Part shown: positions 8,076 through 14,851 of the stretch, piece after piece
Numbering within the stretch: the first letter of the stretch is position 1
How the letters are laid out: every line of letters begins with the position of its first letter
NCBI GenBank assembly: GCA_937905835.1
Contig: CALCXK010000126.1
Coordinates: 1 to 25,956, forward strand
DNA: 25,956 nucleotides
DNA from: an uncultured Ilumatobacter sp.
GTDB lineage: Bacteria > Actinomycetota > Acidimicrobiia > Acidimicrobiales > Ilumatobacteraceae
Reading direction: 5' to 3'
Program-made: the position numbers and the translations under genes
Notes under the pieces: generated by a model
Database searches by the model: none
What the model saw: the letters and a program-made list of their open reading frames with translations, nothing else
Told to the model about the DNA's origin: nothing

Positions 8076-8101
8076 GGAATGATCTCGTCGGCGGCCCGGT
8101 T
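8076..8101 (+). promoter_or_regulatory. SigR/SigH-type promoter upstream of trxA
   Basis: GGAAT (8076-8080), an 18-nt spacer, then GTT (8099-8101) exactly matches the consensus GGAAT-N18-GTT of the disulfide-stress sigma factors SigR (Streptomyces) and SigH (Mycobacterium). Thioredoxin genes are classic members of that regulon. Transcription would start about 70 nt before the trxA ATG. Confidence 0.6.
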
Positions 8102-8177
8102 GTACGGGGTCGTATCGATAAGCAGTAGGTGTTGCGTCCCCCAGGGCAGTGACCCACGTATGAAAGGATGCCTTTTC

Positions 8178-8513
8178 ATGGCAAACGGAATCACCAATCT
8201 CTCCACCGCTACCTTCGATGAAATCATCGGAGGTGCAACTACTCCAGTGGTCGTCGACTTCTGGGCTGAATGGTGTGGGCCCTGCAAGCAGATCGCTCCG
8301 ATTCTCGAAGAAATCAGCGCCGAGCACGGTGACAACATCACAATTACCAAGTTGAATGTCGATGACAACCCCGACCTCGCCATGAAGTACAACGTCATGA
8401 GTATCCCGACACTGCTCGTGTTTAAGAATGGCGAAGTAGAAAAACGTCTCGTCGGCGCCAAGAGCAAGGGCGCACTACTGCAGGAGCTCGAGGAATTCCT
8501 TCCAAACAGCTGA
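8178..8513 (+). CDS. trxA: Thioredoxin
   Basis: A 111-residue thioredoxin, the general cytoplasmic disulfide reductant fed by TrxB. The active site is WCGPC with C33 and C36, preceded by VVVDFWAE and followed by the cis-proline loop SIPTLLVFKNGE. The start at ATG 8178 is chosen because it gives the normal length and has a ribosome site AAAGGA (8163-8168) nine bases upstream. The frame stays open further upstream (an ATG at 8160 and beyond), but that region holds the ribosome site and the SigR-like promoter, so it is not coding. Its TGA overlaps the inferred CTG start of the next gene. Confidence 0.97.
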   Translation: MANGITNLSTATFDEIIGGATTPVVVDFWAEWCGPCKQIAPILEEISAEHGDNITITKLNVDDNPDLAMKYNVMSIPTLLVFKNGEVEKRLVGAKSKGALLQELEEFLPNS

Positions 8514-9493
8514 GCCCGTTTCCCCTTGCCGAGGGGCAGCGAGGCGAACCAATTCGAGATTTACAGCGCCGCCTCGGTGCCGCCGGGTATCCCCTGGCAG
8601 GTACCGAGGCGGGTGTGTTTTGCGCGGGCACAGTCGATGCCGTCTCGCGCTTCCAAGAGGCCCGCGGGCTCAACGTCGACGGGGTCTGTGACGAACAGAC
8701 GTGGCTGGCGATCATCGAAGCTGGTCACCGACTCGGTGACCGCACATTGCTCCTCAAAGCACCCCAATTGCGCGGGGACGACGTTGAGGAACTCCAACGG
8801 GTGTTGAACCACGTCGGCTTCGATTGCGGACGCCCTGATGGCATCCTCGGACCTGCCACAGTTCGAGCGCTCATTGACTTCCAGAAGAACTGCGGGCTCA
8901 CGGCGGACGGCATCTGTGGGCGCAAGACCGTCAAGATGCTCGACGTCCTCCGCCGGCAAAGTGGTTCGGGCCCCGGCGTCGCATCGGTTCGTGAACATGA
9001 GTCGGTGCGTACCGCCACCTCACTTGACTCGCTGCGAATCGTCGTCGGTCAGTTCGGCGGGCTCAGTTCCGTGGGCCGCTCCGTTGCTCGGTCCCTTCGC
9101 CAGAATGGCGCCACTGTCATGTCCACCGACGAATACGAGGCTGGAGCGCAGGCCGCGGCCGCAAACCGCTTCGAGGCGACAATGTATATCGGTTTCGAGG
9201 CACGACCGAATGTTTGTTGTGATATCTCTTATTTTTCCGTACCTGCGTTCGTCTCGATCGGCGGGCGCTCGCTGGCCGCCCACGTTGCCCAGCAGTTCGA
9301 CGAAACGCTCCCCACGACACCAACGCTGCGGGGCATGCGCCTACCCGTACTCCGCGAAACCCAGATGCCGGCAGTCCTCTGCTCAATGGGTCCAGTACGC
9401 GACATCGTTGACGCCACGAGCCTGATCACCTATGCGGTGGTCGAAGCTACACGGCGCTGGGGGAATGGACCCCTGCCGATGCCCGACGCCTGA
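8510..9493 (+). CDS. cwlM: CwlM-like protein: two peptidoglycan-binding domains plus degenerate amidase_3 domain; CTG start
   Basis: A 327-residue protein if begun at CTG 8510. Two PG_binding_1 repeats (about 5-70 and 85-148; motifs GLNVDGVCDEQTW and GLTADGICGRKT) precede an amidase_3-like domain (about 174-320). The zinc-binding signature positions are altered: VVGQFGGLSS stands where DPGHGG is expected, and MYIGFEA stands where SLHAN is expected, so catalysis is unlikely. Mycobacterial CwlM, at the same locus, is a cytoplasmic non-enzymatic activator of MurA controlled by PknB phosphorylation; no signal peptide is seen here either. The frame is open from 8426, but the first ATG/GTG/TTG is GTG 8615, which would remove half of the first domain. 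CTG 8510 overlaps the trxA stop (CTGA), matching other coupled starts in the window. The MurA role is inferred from the family. Confidence 0.85.
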   Translation: MSPFPLAEGQRGEPIRDLQRRLGAAGYPLAGTEAGVFCAGTVDAVSRFQEARGLNVDGVCDEQTWLAIIEAGHRLGDRTLLLKAPQLRGDDVEELQRVLNHVGFDCGRPDGILGPATVRALIDFQKNCGLTADGICGRKTVKMLDVLRRQSGSGPGVASVREHESVRTATSLDSLRIVVGQFGGLSSVGRSVARSLRQNGATVMSTDEYEAGAQAAAANRFEATMYIGFEARPNVCCDISYFSVPAFVSIGGRSLAAHVAQQFDETLPTTPTLRGMRLPVLRETQMPAVLCSMGPVRDIVDATSLITYAVVEATRRWGNGPLPMPDA

Positions 9494-9503
9494 GGCATCC
9501 ACC

Positions 9504-9520
9504 GAGGTGCACTCCACCTC
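9504..9520 (+). terminator. Small stem-loop after the cwlM-like gene
   Basis: GAGGTG (9504-9509) pairs with CACCTC (9515-9520) across a 5-nt loop, 10 nt past the stop. No T-tract follows, so its strength is doubtful. Confidence 0.35.
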
Positions 9521-9593
9521 AAGTCCGCGCCCGAGTGTTTTCCACAGGTGTACACACAGGTTGTGAGTATCCCTCGAGTGGATCTTGAAATTG

Positions 9594-9625
9594 ACACCAC
9601 TCAGCGTGAACTTTCACGGAGGTGT
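9594..9625. terminator. Imperfect nested hairpin between convergent cwlM-like and parB genes
   Basis: The inner arms CGTGAA (9605-9610) and TTCACG (9613-9618) and the outer arms ACACC (9594-9598) and GGTGT (9621-9625) form an interrupted stem. It could act in either direction as a terminator; a protein site is the alternative. Confidence 0.3.
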
Positions 9626-9752
9626 GACGCAAATTCGATGTTTTTATTCACACAATCTTCAAACTATGGGGACAAGTCTGACCCTCATCCCTAGCCTCAG
9701 AATGAGCTGTGGATACACTACATCTCGGTAATTTGCGAGTCGAACTCCGCGA

Positions 9753-10667
9753 TCAACTCGTCATCAGGCGATAGATGCGTTCCAGGTCTTCAAGATCAGC
9801 GAAGTCAATCGCGACACGGCCACGCTTGGCGCCCATCGTCACAGCGACGCGCGTCTCGAGCCGATCTGCCAGCAATTCTTCGAGTTCCAGCAGCCCCGGA
9901 GGGCGAAGTTGCGTCGCTGGTGTCAAACCCGCACCGTCAATCGGCGTCATCCCTGTCGCAACGGACGCCTCAGCGGCGGCTGGCTCCGCGGCACCACGAA
10001 CTGCCTGCTCCATCGCACGAACAGTCCATCCCTCGGCGACTGCGGCCCGAGCCAACAGCTCCTGACGTGCCCGATCAGGGGTACCGAGCAGCGCTCGTGC
10101 ATGACCAGCTGAGAGCTGGCCGTCTGCGAGTAAGCTCTGCACCGCAGGTGGCAAACCCAGCAGACGAATAGTGTTCGTGATTGCTGAACGACTTTTTCCG
10201 ACGCGAGTAGCAACCTGGTCGTGCGTCATCTCGAAATCTTCGATCAGTTGCTGAAATGCAGCTGCCTCTTCAAGCGGAGTCAGATCTTGACGGTGTAGGT
10301 TCTCAACGAGCGCCTGTTCGACGGAGCTGAGGTCATCAGTCAGTCGAATAATCGCAGGGATCGTTGTCAGACCGGCACGCTGCGCAGCCCGCCATCGCCG
10401 TTCGCCGGCAATCAGTTCGTATTGGCCTTCTCCTCCGGGAGCCGGACGGACCAGAATCGGCTGCAACACACCCATTTCCGCGATGGACGCCGCGAGTTCC
10501 ACAAGTCCTTCTTCGGAGAAGTGCACACGGGGTTGATGCGGATTTGGTCCGACCGATGCGGTCGGCACTTCGGCGAGTATCGCTCCATCGCCGGCGTCGG
10601 CAACCTCGCTTGCCGGAATCAAGGAGCTGAGCCCCTTGCCGAGACCACTACGACGTGACACGGGCAT
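9753..10667 (-). CDS. parB: Chromosome-partitioning protein ParB
   Basis: A 304-residue ParB that binds parS, loads and spreads as a CTP-dependent clamp, and works with ParA to segregate origins. The N-terminal GLGKGLSSLIP motif (8-18) contacts ParA. NPHQPR (42-47) and GERRWR (88-93) form the CTP-binding region. A helix-turn-helix (THDQVATRVGKSRSAITNTI) reads parS. The C-terminal dimerisation helix follows a variable linker. ATG 10667 is chosen because it has a ribosome site (AGAGG a few bases upstream) and gives the canonical MPVSRRSGLGKG start; the open frame to 10703 adds 12 unlikely residues. The start lies inside the 3' end of parA (20-nt overlap), so the pair is translated as an operon. 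Confidence 0.96.
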   Translation of the reverse strand: MPVSRRSGLGKGLSSLIPASEVADAGDGAILAEVPTASVGPNPHQPRVHFSEEGLVELAASIAEMGVLQPILVRPAPGGEGQYELIAGERRWRAAQRAGLTTIPAIIRLTDDLSSVEQALVENLHRQDLTPLEEAAAFQQLIEDFEMTHDQVATRVGKSRSAITNTIRLLGLPPAVQSLLADGQLSAGHARALLGTPDRARQELLARAAVAEGWTVRAMEQAVRGAAEPAAAEASVATGMTPIDGAGLTPATQLRPPGLLELEELLADRLETRVAVTMGAKRGRVAIDFADLEDLERIYRLMTS

Positions 10668-11499
10668 GCACCTCTTTTGCTGCGTCGCGGTAGGCAATGG
10701 CACCTCGCGACAGTGGATCGAACGTGTTGATGGGCTGACCGAACGACGGTGCCTCCGACAAGCGGACGTTGCGCGGAATCACACTGCGGAGGACCTTCTC
10801 GCCGAAGTGCTCACGAACTTCGGTGACGACCTGCGCTGCGAGTTTGGTGCGGGCGTCGTACATCACGCAGAGAATCGTGCTCATTTCCAACGTCGGGTTG
10901 AGATTCCGCTTAACGAGGTCGACATTACGAAGCAGTTGGCCCAAGCCTTCGAGGGCGTAGTACTCGCACTGAATCGGTACCAGTACCTCGGTCGCAGCCG
11001 ACAAGCCGTTGACAGTGAGAAGTCCGAGCGATGGGGGACAGTCGATGAGGACATAGTCGTAGTCATCGATGACAGCGTCGATCGCACGCTTCAGACGCTG
11101 CTCACGACTAAATGCGGGCACGAGTTCAATTTCCGCCCCCGCAAGATCGAGTGACGCAGGCGCAACAAACAGGTTCTTCACATCCGTCGGCTCCACCACA
11201 TTGTCCAGTGGTTCCTCGTGCATGAGAACGTGATACATCGAGAGCTCCAGGCCGCGGTTCTCGATGCCGAGTCCGGTCGACGCGTTTCCTTGGGGGTCGA
11301 GATCGATCAAGAGTGTTCGGAGCCCGAGTTCGGCAAGTGATGCACCAAGGTTCACCGTCGTCGTCGTCTTGCCGACGCCTCCCTTCTGGTTGGCCACCGC
11401 AATGATGCGGGGCAACGAACGCCCTACCGATGCGGCCACATCGGACGCGACGGAAGATTCGCTTGCAGTGAGGGAGTGGGGTTCCTCGGTTTCCGACAC
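10648..11499 (-). CDS. parA: Chromosome-partitioning ATPase ParA (Soj)
   Basis: A 283-residue deviant-Walker ATPase. The P-loop KGGVGKTT sits at 39-46. The A' box LLIDLDPQGNAST, Walker B YVLIDCPPSLG, and the late motif RNVRLSEAPSFGQPI typical of chromosomal ParA all follow. About 30 polar residues precede the ATPase core, common in actinobacterial ParA. GTG 11499 has GGAG a few bases upstream. It cooperates with ParB and the parS sites located just upstream of its own gene. No clear -10/-35 pair was found in the 231-nt gap toward rsmG. Confidence 0.97.
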   Translation of the reverse strand: MSETEEPHSLTASESSVASDVAASVGRSLPRIIAVANQKGGVGKTTTTVNLGASLAELGLRTLLIDLDPQGNASTGLGIENRGLELSMYHVLMHEEPLDNVVEPTDVKNLFVAPASLDLAGAEIELVPAFSREQRLKRAIDAVIDDYDYVLIDCPPSLGLLTVNGLSAATEVLVPIQCEYYALEGLGQLLRNVDLVKRNLNPTLEMSTILCVMYDARTKLAAQVVTEVREHFGEKVLRSVIPRNVRLSEAPSFGQPINTFDPLSRGAIAYRDAAKEVHARVTS

Positions 11500-11586
11500 A
11501 CATGCTCCAAACGCCAGTCAACTCGTCCTGTTCGGGACATTCCTACTGTGCCTCATTCTTGCACGCGATACAACTATCTCCGCAGA

Positions 11587-11600
11587 GTTTCACGTGAAAC
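11587..11600. promoter_or_regulatory. parS site 1
   Basis: GTTTCACGTGAAAC is the perfect palindromic core of the universal chromosomal parS consensus. It is flanked by A on the left instead of T, and by A on the right as expected. It lies between parA and rsmG. Confidence 0.95.
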
Positions 11601-11655
11601 ATGCGAGCCGGCTGAGTTCGTGGGACGCGACTCTCAACATGCGCGTGACGCGCGG

Positions 11656-11671
11656 TGTTTCATGTGAAACA
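11656..11671. promoter_or_regulatory. parS site 2
   Basis: TGTTTCATGTGAAACA differs from the 16-bp parS consensus only in the centre (CATGTG for CACGTG). It is 69 bp from parS site 1, in the same gap. The rest of the 231-nt gap (11500-11730) shows no gene. Confidence 0.9.
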
Positions 11672-11730
11672 TCCCTCAAGTGAGATGGCATCGGTGTAAT
11701 CTGACTTGAGAGATGGTCTATCATCCCTGT

Positions 11731-12279
11731 TCAGGGGCGTGAAACTCGGGTGAAACAGGCCACCCGAACATCTGACGGGACACGAACCAGACCCAGAGAT
11801 TCGGTACGGGCCGAGTCCCACCGATCGCCTGACGGTGGCTCGCTAATAACAATCATGCCGGACTCCCCCAGGCAGCGCGCTCCGGTCTGAAGTGTGAAAT
11901 CAGGCGGGCCGAAGCCTCGGGCCACCACTGCATCAAAACCGACGTGCCCTTGACGGATGGCGTCGTCGACATCCGCAGCCACCACCGTCACGTGATCAAG
12001 GCGCATCCGACGAACCATCCGTGAGAGGAAGTCTGTGCGCTTCGTCCGTCGATCCAACAGTGTGATCAGGAGATCCGGCCGGTCGACGGCCAGCACTAAT
12101 CCGGGGACGCCTCCACCAGCACCTAAATCGATCACCGATCCCGAGATCCCCTCCACAGCCGACACAAAGGCACGGGCGTGCTCGATGACCTCGTCAATGG
12201 GTCTGTCCCCTAAAAAGCCGAGGCGCTGGGAAGTCCCCAGCGCCTCGTGCAATTCTTCTTCAACCCGATCCTCATTCAC
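11731..12279 (-). CDS. rsmG: 16S rRNA (guanine527-N7) methyltransferase RsmG (GidB)
   Basis: A 182-residue class I SAM methyltransferase that modifies G527 of 16S rRNA in the 530 loop. The SAM-binding motif VIDLGAGGGVPGL is at 49-61, followed by LLITLLDRRTKRTDFL and a FDAVVARGF motif, all typical of RsmG. It is somewhat shorter than the usual 200-240 residues, mostly at the N-terminus. Position between jag and parA is the conserved one. The start GTG 12279 has no ribosome site; TATCCTC stands upstream, so translation may depend on coupling to the jag stop region, which is repeated in tandem just upstream. The last codons contain two parS-like half sites, probably by chance. Confidence 0.93.
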   Translation of the reverse strand: MNEDRVEEELHEALGTSQRLGFLGDRPIDEVIEHARAFVSAVEGISGSVIDLGAGGGVPGLVLAVDRPDLLITLLDRRTKRTDFLSRMVRRMRLDHVTVVAADVDDAIRQGHVGFDAVVARGFGPPDFTLQTGARCLGESGMIVISEPPSGDRWDSARTESLGLVRVPSDVRVACFTRVSRP

Positions 12280-12290
12280 GAGGATAAGTA

Positions 12291-12360
12291 TGTCAGGCCG
12301 GCTCGACCATCACGACCTGTCAGGCCGGCTCGACCATCACGACCTGTCAGGCCGGCTCGA
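12291..12360. repeat. 27-bp tandem repeat duplicating the jag stop region
   Basis: Two identical 27-bp units (12291-12317, 12318-12344) are followed by a third partial copy (12345-12360) that is the real 3' end of jag. On the - strand each extra unit repeats the VEPA-stop coding end and contains ATG GTC GAG CCG GCC TGA. The units fill the gap between jag and rsmG. Confidence 0.9.
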
Positions 12361-13228
12361 CGACAACCCGGCGATACGGGTCCTCGCCAGAGGAGGTGCT
12401 CACCACACCGTCTTCGTCGTTGAGTGCGTCGTGGATGACCTTACGGTCGGCCGACGTCATCGGCTCCAACGAACGTGCGTTGCCGCTCGCGCGAACCTGG
12501 CCCGCGACCTCGGCAGCGAACTTAGCCAGTGCAGCTGAACGACGCTCGCGGTATCCCGCAACATCAATCCGCAAACGGGTTTCGTGATCACCGAGGCGCC
12601 GCTGTGCAGCAACCCGAACCAAATCTTGTACGGCATTCAGCGTACGACCCCCCGGCCCAACAAGGAGGCCAAGGTCGTCGCCGTGTACCTGCACGTCGAG
12701 TTCGATTCCGTCCACGGTGAGTTCGGCCGTGCCGGTTCCACCAAAGGCACCGACGAGGTCGTTCATGAACGACACGGCTGCTTCGCCCACTTCCTGAGGC
12801 GTCACGTCGGACTGGGGGCGCTCGTCGTTACTCATCTTGTTCTCCTGGCTCTTGCTGTTGCGGCGTGATCGGGTCGGTGGCTCGTTCGCACTCGCGGCGT
12901 CATTGTGCTCCATCAGATCGTCAGACTCCGCCGCTGTCGAGTCATCGTTGGTGGCCTTCGAGGCCCGAGTGGACTGCTTCTTACCGGCACCAGATTCGGA
13001 GCGTGGCTTGTCGCTCTTGGGCTTACGGCGTCGCTCTTGCTTGGCGCGCACCGGGCTCGGCTTCACCCGAGCGCGAATGCGAGCCTGACCGCGGGTTCGT
13101 CCGAAAAGGCCCGGCTTGGGCTCCTCGATCACGTCGAATTCAGCCTCGTCGGCGCCGACACCCAGTTGATCGAGTGCAGCTTCTTGCGCTTCCTCGATCG
13201 ATTTGGCAGTGGTTTCCACCCATTCCAT
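12347..13228 (-). CDS. jag: Jag/KhpB-type RNA-binding protein (Jag_N, KH, R3H)
   Basis: A 293-residue protein. The Jag_N domain is at 1-56 (MEWVETTAKSIEEAQEAA, KPGLFGRTRGQARIRARV). A basic then polar low-complexity linker spans about 57-155. The KH domain (about 168-212) has a GPGG loop at 191-194. The R3H domain has its RxxxH core in ADRKVIH (260-266). KhpB/Jag binds RNA and sits next to yidC in most bacteria. ATG 13228 has a purine-rich ribosome site (GGAAAGAGAG); the open frame to 13264 adds 12 residues without support. Inside the gene, ATG 12835 is preceded by AGGAG with six-base spacing and would make a 162-residue KH-R3H form close in size to mycobacterial Jag, which lacks Jag_N. See findings. 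Confidence 0.93.
   Translation of the reverse strand: MEWVETTAKSIEEAQEAALDQLGVGADEAEFDVIEEPKPGLFGRTRGQARIRARVKPSPVRAKQERRRKPKSDKPRSESGAGKKQSTRASKATNDDSTAAESDDLMEHNDAASANEPPTRSRRNSKSQENKMSNDERPQSDVTPQEVGEAAVSFMNDLVGAFGGTGTAELTVDGIELDVQVHGDDLGLLVGPGGRTLNAVQDLVRVAAQRRLGDHETRLRIDVAGYRERRSAALAKFAAEVAGQVRASGNARSLEPMTSADRKVIHDALNDEDGVVSTSSGEDPYRRVVVEPA
12842..12846 (-). promoter_or_regulatory. Strong internal ribosome site inside jag
   Basis: AGGAG on the - strand, then six bases, then ATG at 12835 in the jag frame. This is as good as any ribosome site in the window and would start a KH-R3H-only product. Confidence 0.5.
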
Positions 13229-13288
13229 GATTTCTCTCTTTCCTTCGACAGGCCGCCGCTTCATGCGGTCAGCACACGATCTTGTGCG

Positions 13289-14431
13289 TCAGCGCTTCTT
13301 CTTGCCGGACGACTTGGGACGGTTCTTTGCTTGCTTGGCGCGGGCAGCTTCGGCTTCCTGACGCGTCGGCGTCGGACGGCCCTTGCCGGAGCCTGACGGT
13401 GTCGGACGACTCGCAGCAGACGTTTTCGTATCGTTCTTCGCCGCGGTCACCCGCTTGTTGGTCACCGGCGATGGCCTTTCTGACTTCTCAGGCGGTTTCT
13501 TGGACTTGGCGGCTCCGTCACCCTTGGCAGCTGCGAGGTCCCGCTTGGCCTGCGCGAGCATGCCACCGGATTCGCCGCTCTTCTTCGCCTCTTCCCGAGC
13601 AGCATCGCCTGCACGCTGGGCCTGGCGGCCGAGCGACTCGTCGCCGCCATAGAACTTCTTCGTGATGTAGTACTGCTGAAGAATCCGCAGCAGCGTTTGG
13701 AAGATGTAATAGAAGACCAGTGCCGACAGGAAGAAGATTTGAAACACGGCGAAGAACACCGGCAGGTATTGCATCAGCTTCTGCTGAGTCTGCGACATCG
13801 TCGGACTAATCGCTGCACGGGCAGCCACCATCTTCTGCTGGCCGAAGTACAGCGCACCCAACACCACCACGAGCAGGGTGTAGATCAACCCTTCCCGGAC
13901 ACCATTGCCGATGGCCTGAAACGCCGACAGGTCGAGGTTGAAACCCCACGCCGGCATGTCTGTTCGGCCGTAGAGCGACAGGTACAACTCAGAATCCTGC
14001 GCAAGAAAGCGGGGGATGAAGCCCTGCACGGTGTCGTCGAGGCCAATCGAACGCAACGTCGCCGCTGCGACTTCCTTGGCACCATTCGTGTCAGATGGCC
14101 GATAAACGAGACCGCGCAAGATGCGGAACATCACCAAGAAGATCGGCATCTGCGCCGCAATCGGCAAGCACGAGGCCATCGGATTGACTTTGTGCTCCTG
14201 GTAGAGCTTCATCATCTCTTCGTTGAGCTTCTGGCGATCGTTGCGATGCTCGTTCTGCAGTTTGCGCATCTCTGGCGCGAGCCGCTGCATCTCCAGCATC
14301 CCCTTGGTGCTCTTGAGCGTCAAGGGAGTGGTGATCGCCATGACCACGGCAGCGATCAGTGCAATGGCAATGATGTAGTCGTTAGTGAGGCTGTAGAACC
14401 AGGCGAGTAATCCAGCGGGAATCTCGAACAT
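13289..14431 (-). CDS. yidC: Membrane protein insertase YidC/Oxa1
   Basis: A 380-residue YidC that inserts membrane proteins alone or with SecYEG. The first transmembrane helix is near 18-38 (YIIAIALIAAVVMAITTPLT). A cytoplasmic hairpin loop follows (MQRLAPEMRKLQ ... NEEMMKLYQEHKVNP), then CLPIAAQMPIFLVMFRILRG and two or three further helices up to about residue 265. The Lys/Pro/Ala-rich cytoplasmic tail of roughly 100 residues resembles ribosome-contacting YidC tails. There is no large periplasmic P1 domain, as in other Gram-positives. It lies 3 nt after yidD and 60 nt before jag. Confidence 0.96.
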   Translation of the reverse strand: MFEIPAGLLAWFYSLTNDYIIAIALIAAVVMAITTPLTLKSTKGMLEMQRLAPEMRKLQNEHRNDRQKLNEEMMKLYQEHKVNPMASCLPIAAQMPIFLVMFRILRGLVYRPSDTNGAKEVAAATLRSIGLDDTVQGFIPRFLAQDSELYLSLYGRTDMPAWGFNLDLSAFQAIGNGVREGLIYTLLVVVLGALYFGQQKMVAARAAISPTMSQTQQKLMQYLPVFFAVFQIFFLSALVFYYIFQTLLRILQQYYITKKFYGGDESLGRQAQRAGDAAREEAKKSGESGGMLAQAKRDLAAAKGDGAAKSKKPPEKSERPSPVTNKRVTAAKNDTKTSAASRPTPSGSGKGRPTPTRQEAEAARAKQAKNRPKSSGKKKR

Positions 14432-14434
14432 CGA

Positions 14435-14851
14435 TCAGCCGCCTTTCTGTTGAGTGGAGGACATCACTGTCGGAGTGAGCAGTGCGGATGCGTCAACCCC
14501 GTGGCATTCGCACGACGCCATCGAGGACGGGCCGGCAGGAACGGGGTCGACGCCCGACGGGCCGAATGGTCGACACCGAAGGAGCCGTCGGAAGCTCAGC
14601 CATCCTCCGCGCCAGGTGCCATGCACTTCGACGGACTCGAGGGCATACGCCGAACATGAGGGGAAGAAACGGCAGGGCGAAGGACGGCCTTCGCGTACAC
14701 GCTGATACCAGGTGATGGCACCAAGCACACGGCGTTGCAACCAACCGGCCTCGCGTCGATCACAACGATCCCCAACAGGGAAAACCCAGGTTTCTATGGT
14801 CATCCCGAGCAGGTCGGAGTCCGGAAGCTCAGCGACCTGCCCGCTGGTCAT
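14435..14851 (-). CDS. yidD: Membrane protein insertion efficiency factor YidD
   Basis: A 138-residue YidD, a small membrane-associated protein that helps YidC-dependent insertion. The core is RRVLGAITWYQRV then GRPSPCRFFPSCSAYALE (C60, C66) and GGWLSFRRLLRCRPFGPSG. The N-terminus is about 38 residues longer than in typical YidD, and a 30-residue tail follows the core. The ATG at 14851 overlaps the rnpA stop as ATGA, which supports this long start. It continues in the rpmH-rnpA-yidD-yidC-jag operon. Confidence 0.93.
   Translation of the reverse strand: MTSGQVAELPDSDLLGMTIETWVFPVGDRCDRREAGWLQRRVLGAITWYQRVREGRPSPCRFFPSCSAYALESVEVHGTWRGGWLSFRRLLRCRPFGPSGVDPVPAGPSSMASCECHGVDASALLTPTVMSSTQQKGG

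Larger units (their letters stand above)
9494..9752. other. AT-richer convergent intergenic region with DnaA-box-like sites
   Basis: This 259-bp gap lies between two 3' ends (cwlM-like and parB), so it needs no promoter, yet it is long and AT-rich at about 9629-9670. DnaA-box-like 9-mers are TTTTCCACA (9538-9546), TTATTCACA (9644-9652), TGGGGACAA (9667-9675, reverse of TTGTCCCCA) and TGTGGATAC (9708-9716, reverse of GTATCCACA). Hairpins at 9504-9520 and 9594-9625 may terminate the two converging genes. No gene was recognised. Confidence 0.5.

Noticed and set aside
7466..8467. 333-codon - strand frame across trxB and trxA
   Set aside because: Antisense shadow; both genes on the + strand carry intact catalytic motifs.
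11735..11755. Further parS-like half sites at the end of rsmG
   Set aside because: Two GTGAAAC half sites in the same direction, not a palindrome, and inside coding sequence.
12291..12360. CRISPR-like repeats
   Set aside because: The units are contiguous with no spacers and copy the jag 3' end; no cas genes are present.
13697..14410. 237-codon + strand frame opposite yidC
   Set aside because: It lies wholly inside yidC, is rich in His/Arg/Gln as expected for an antisense frame, and shows no domain.
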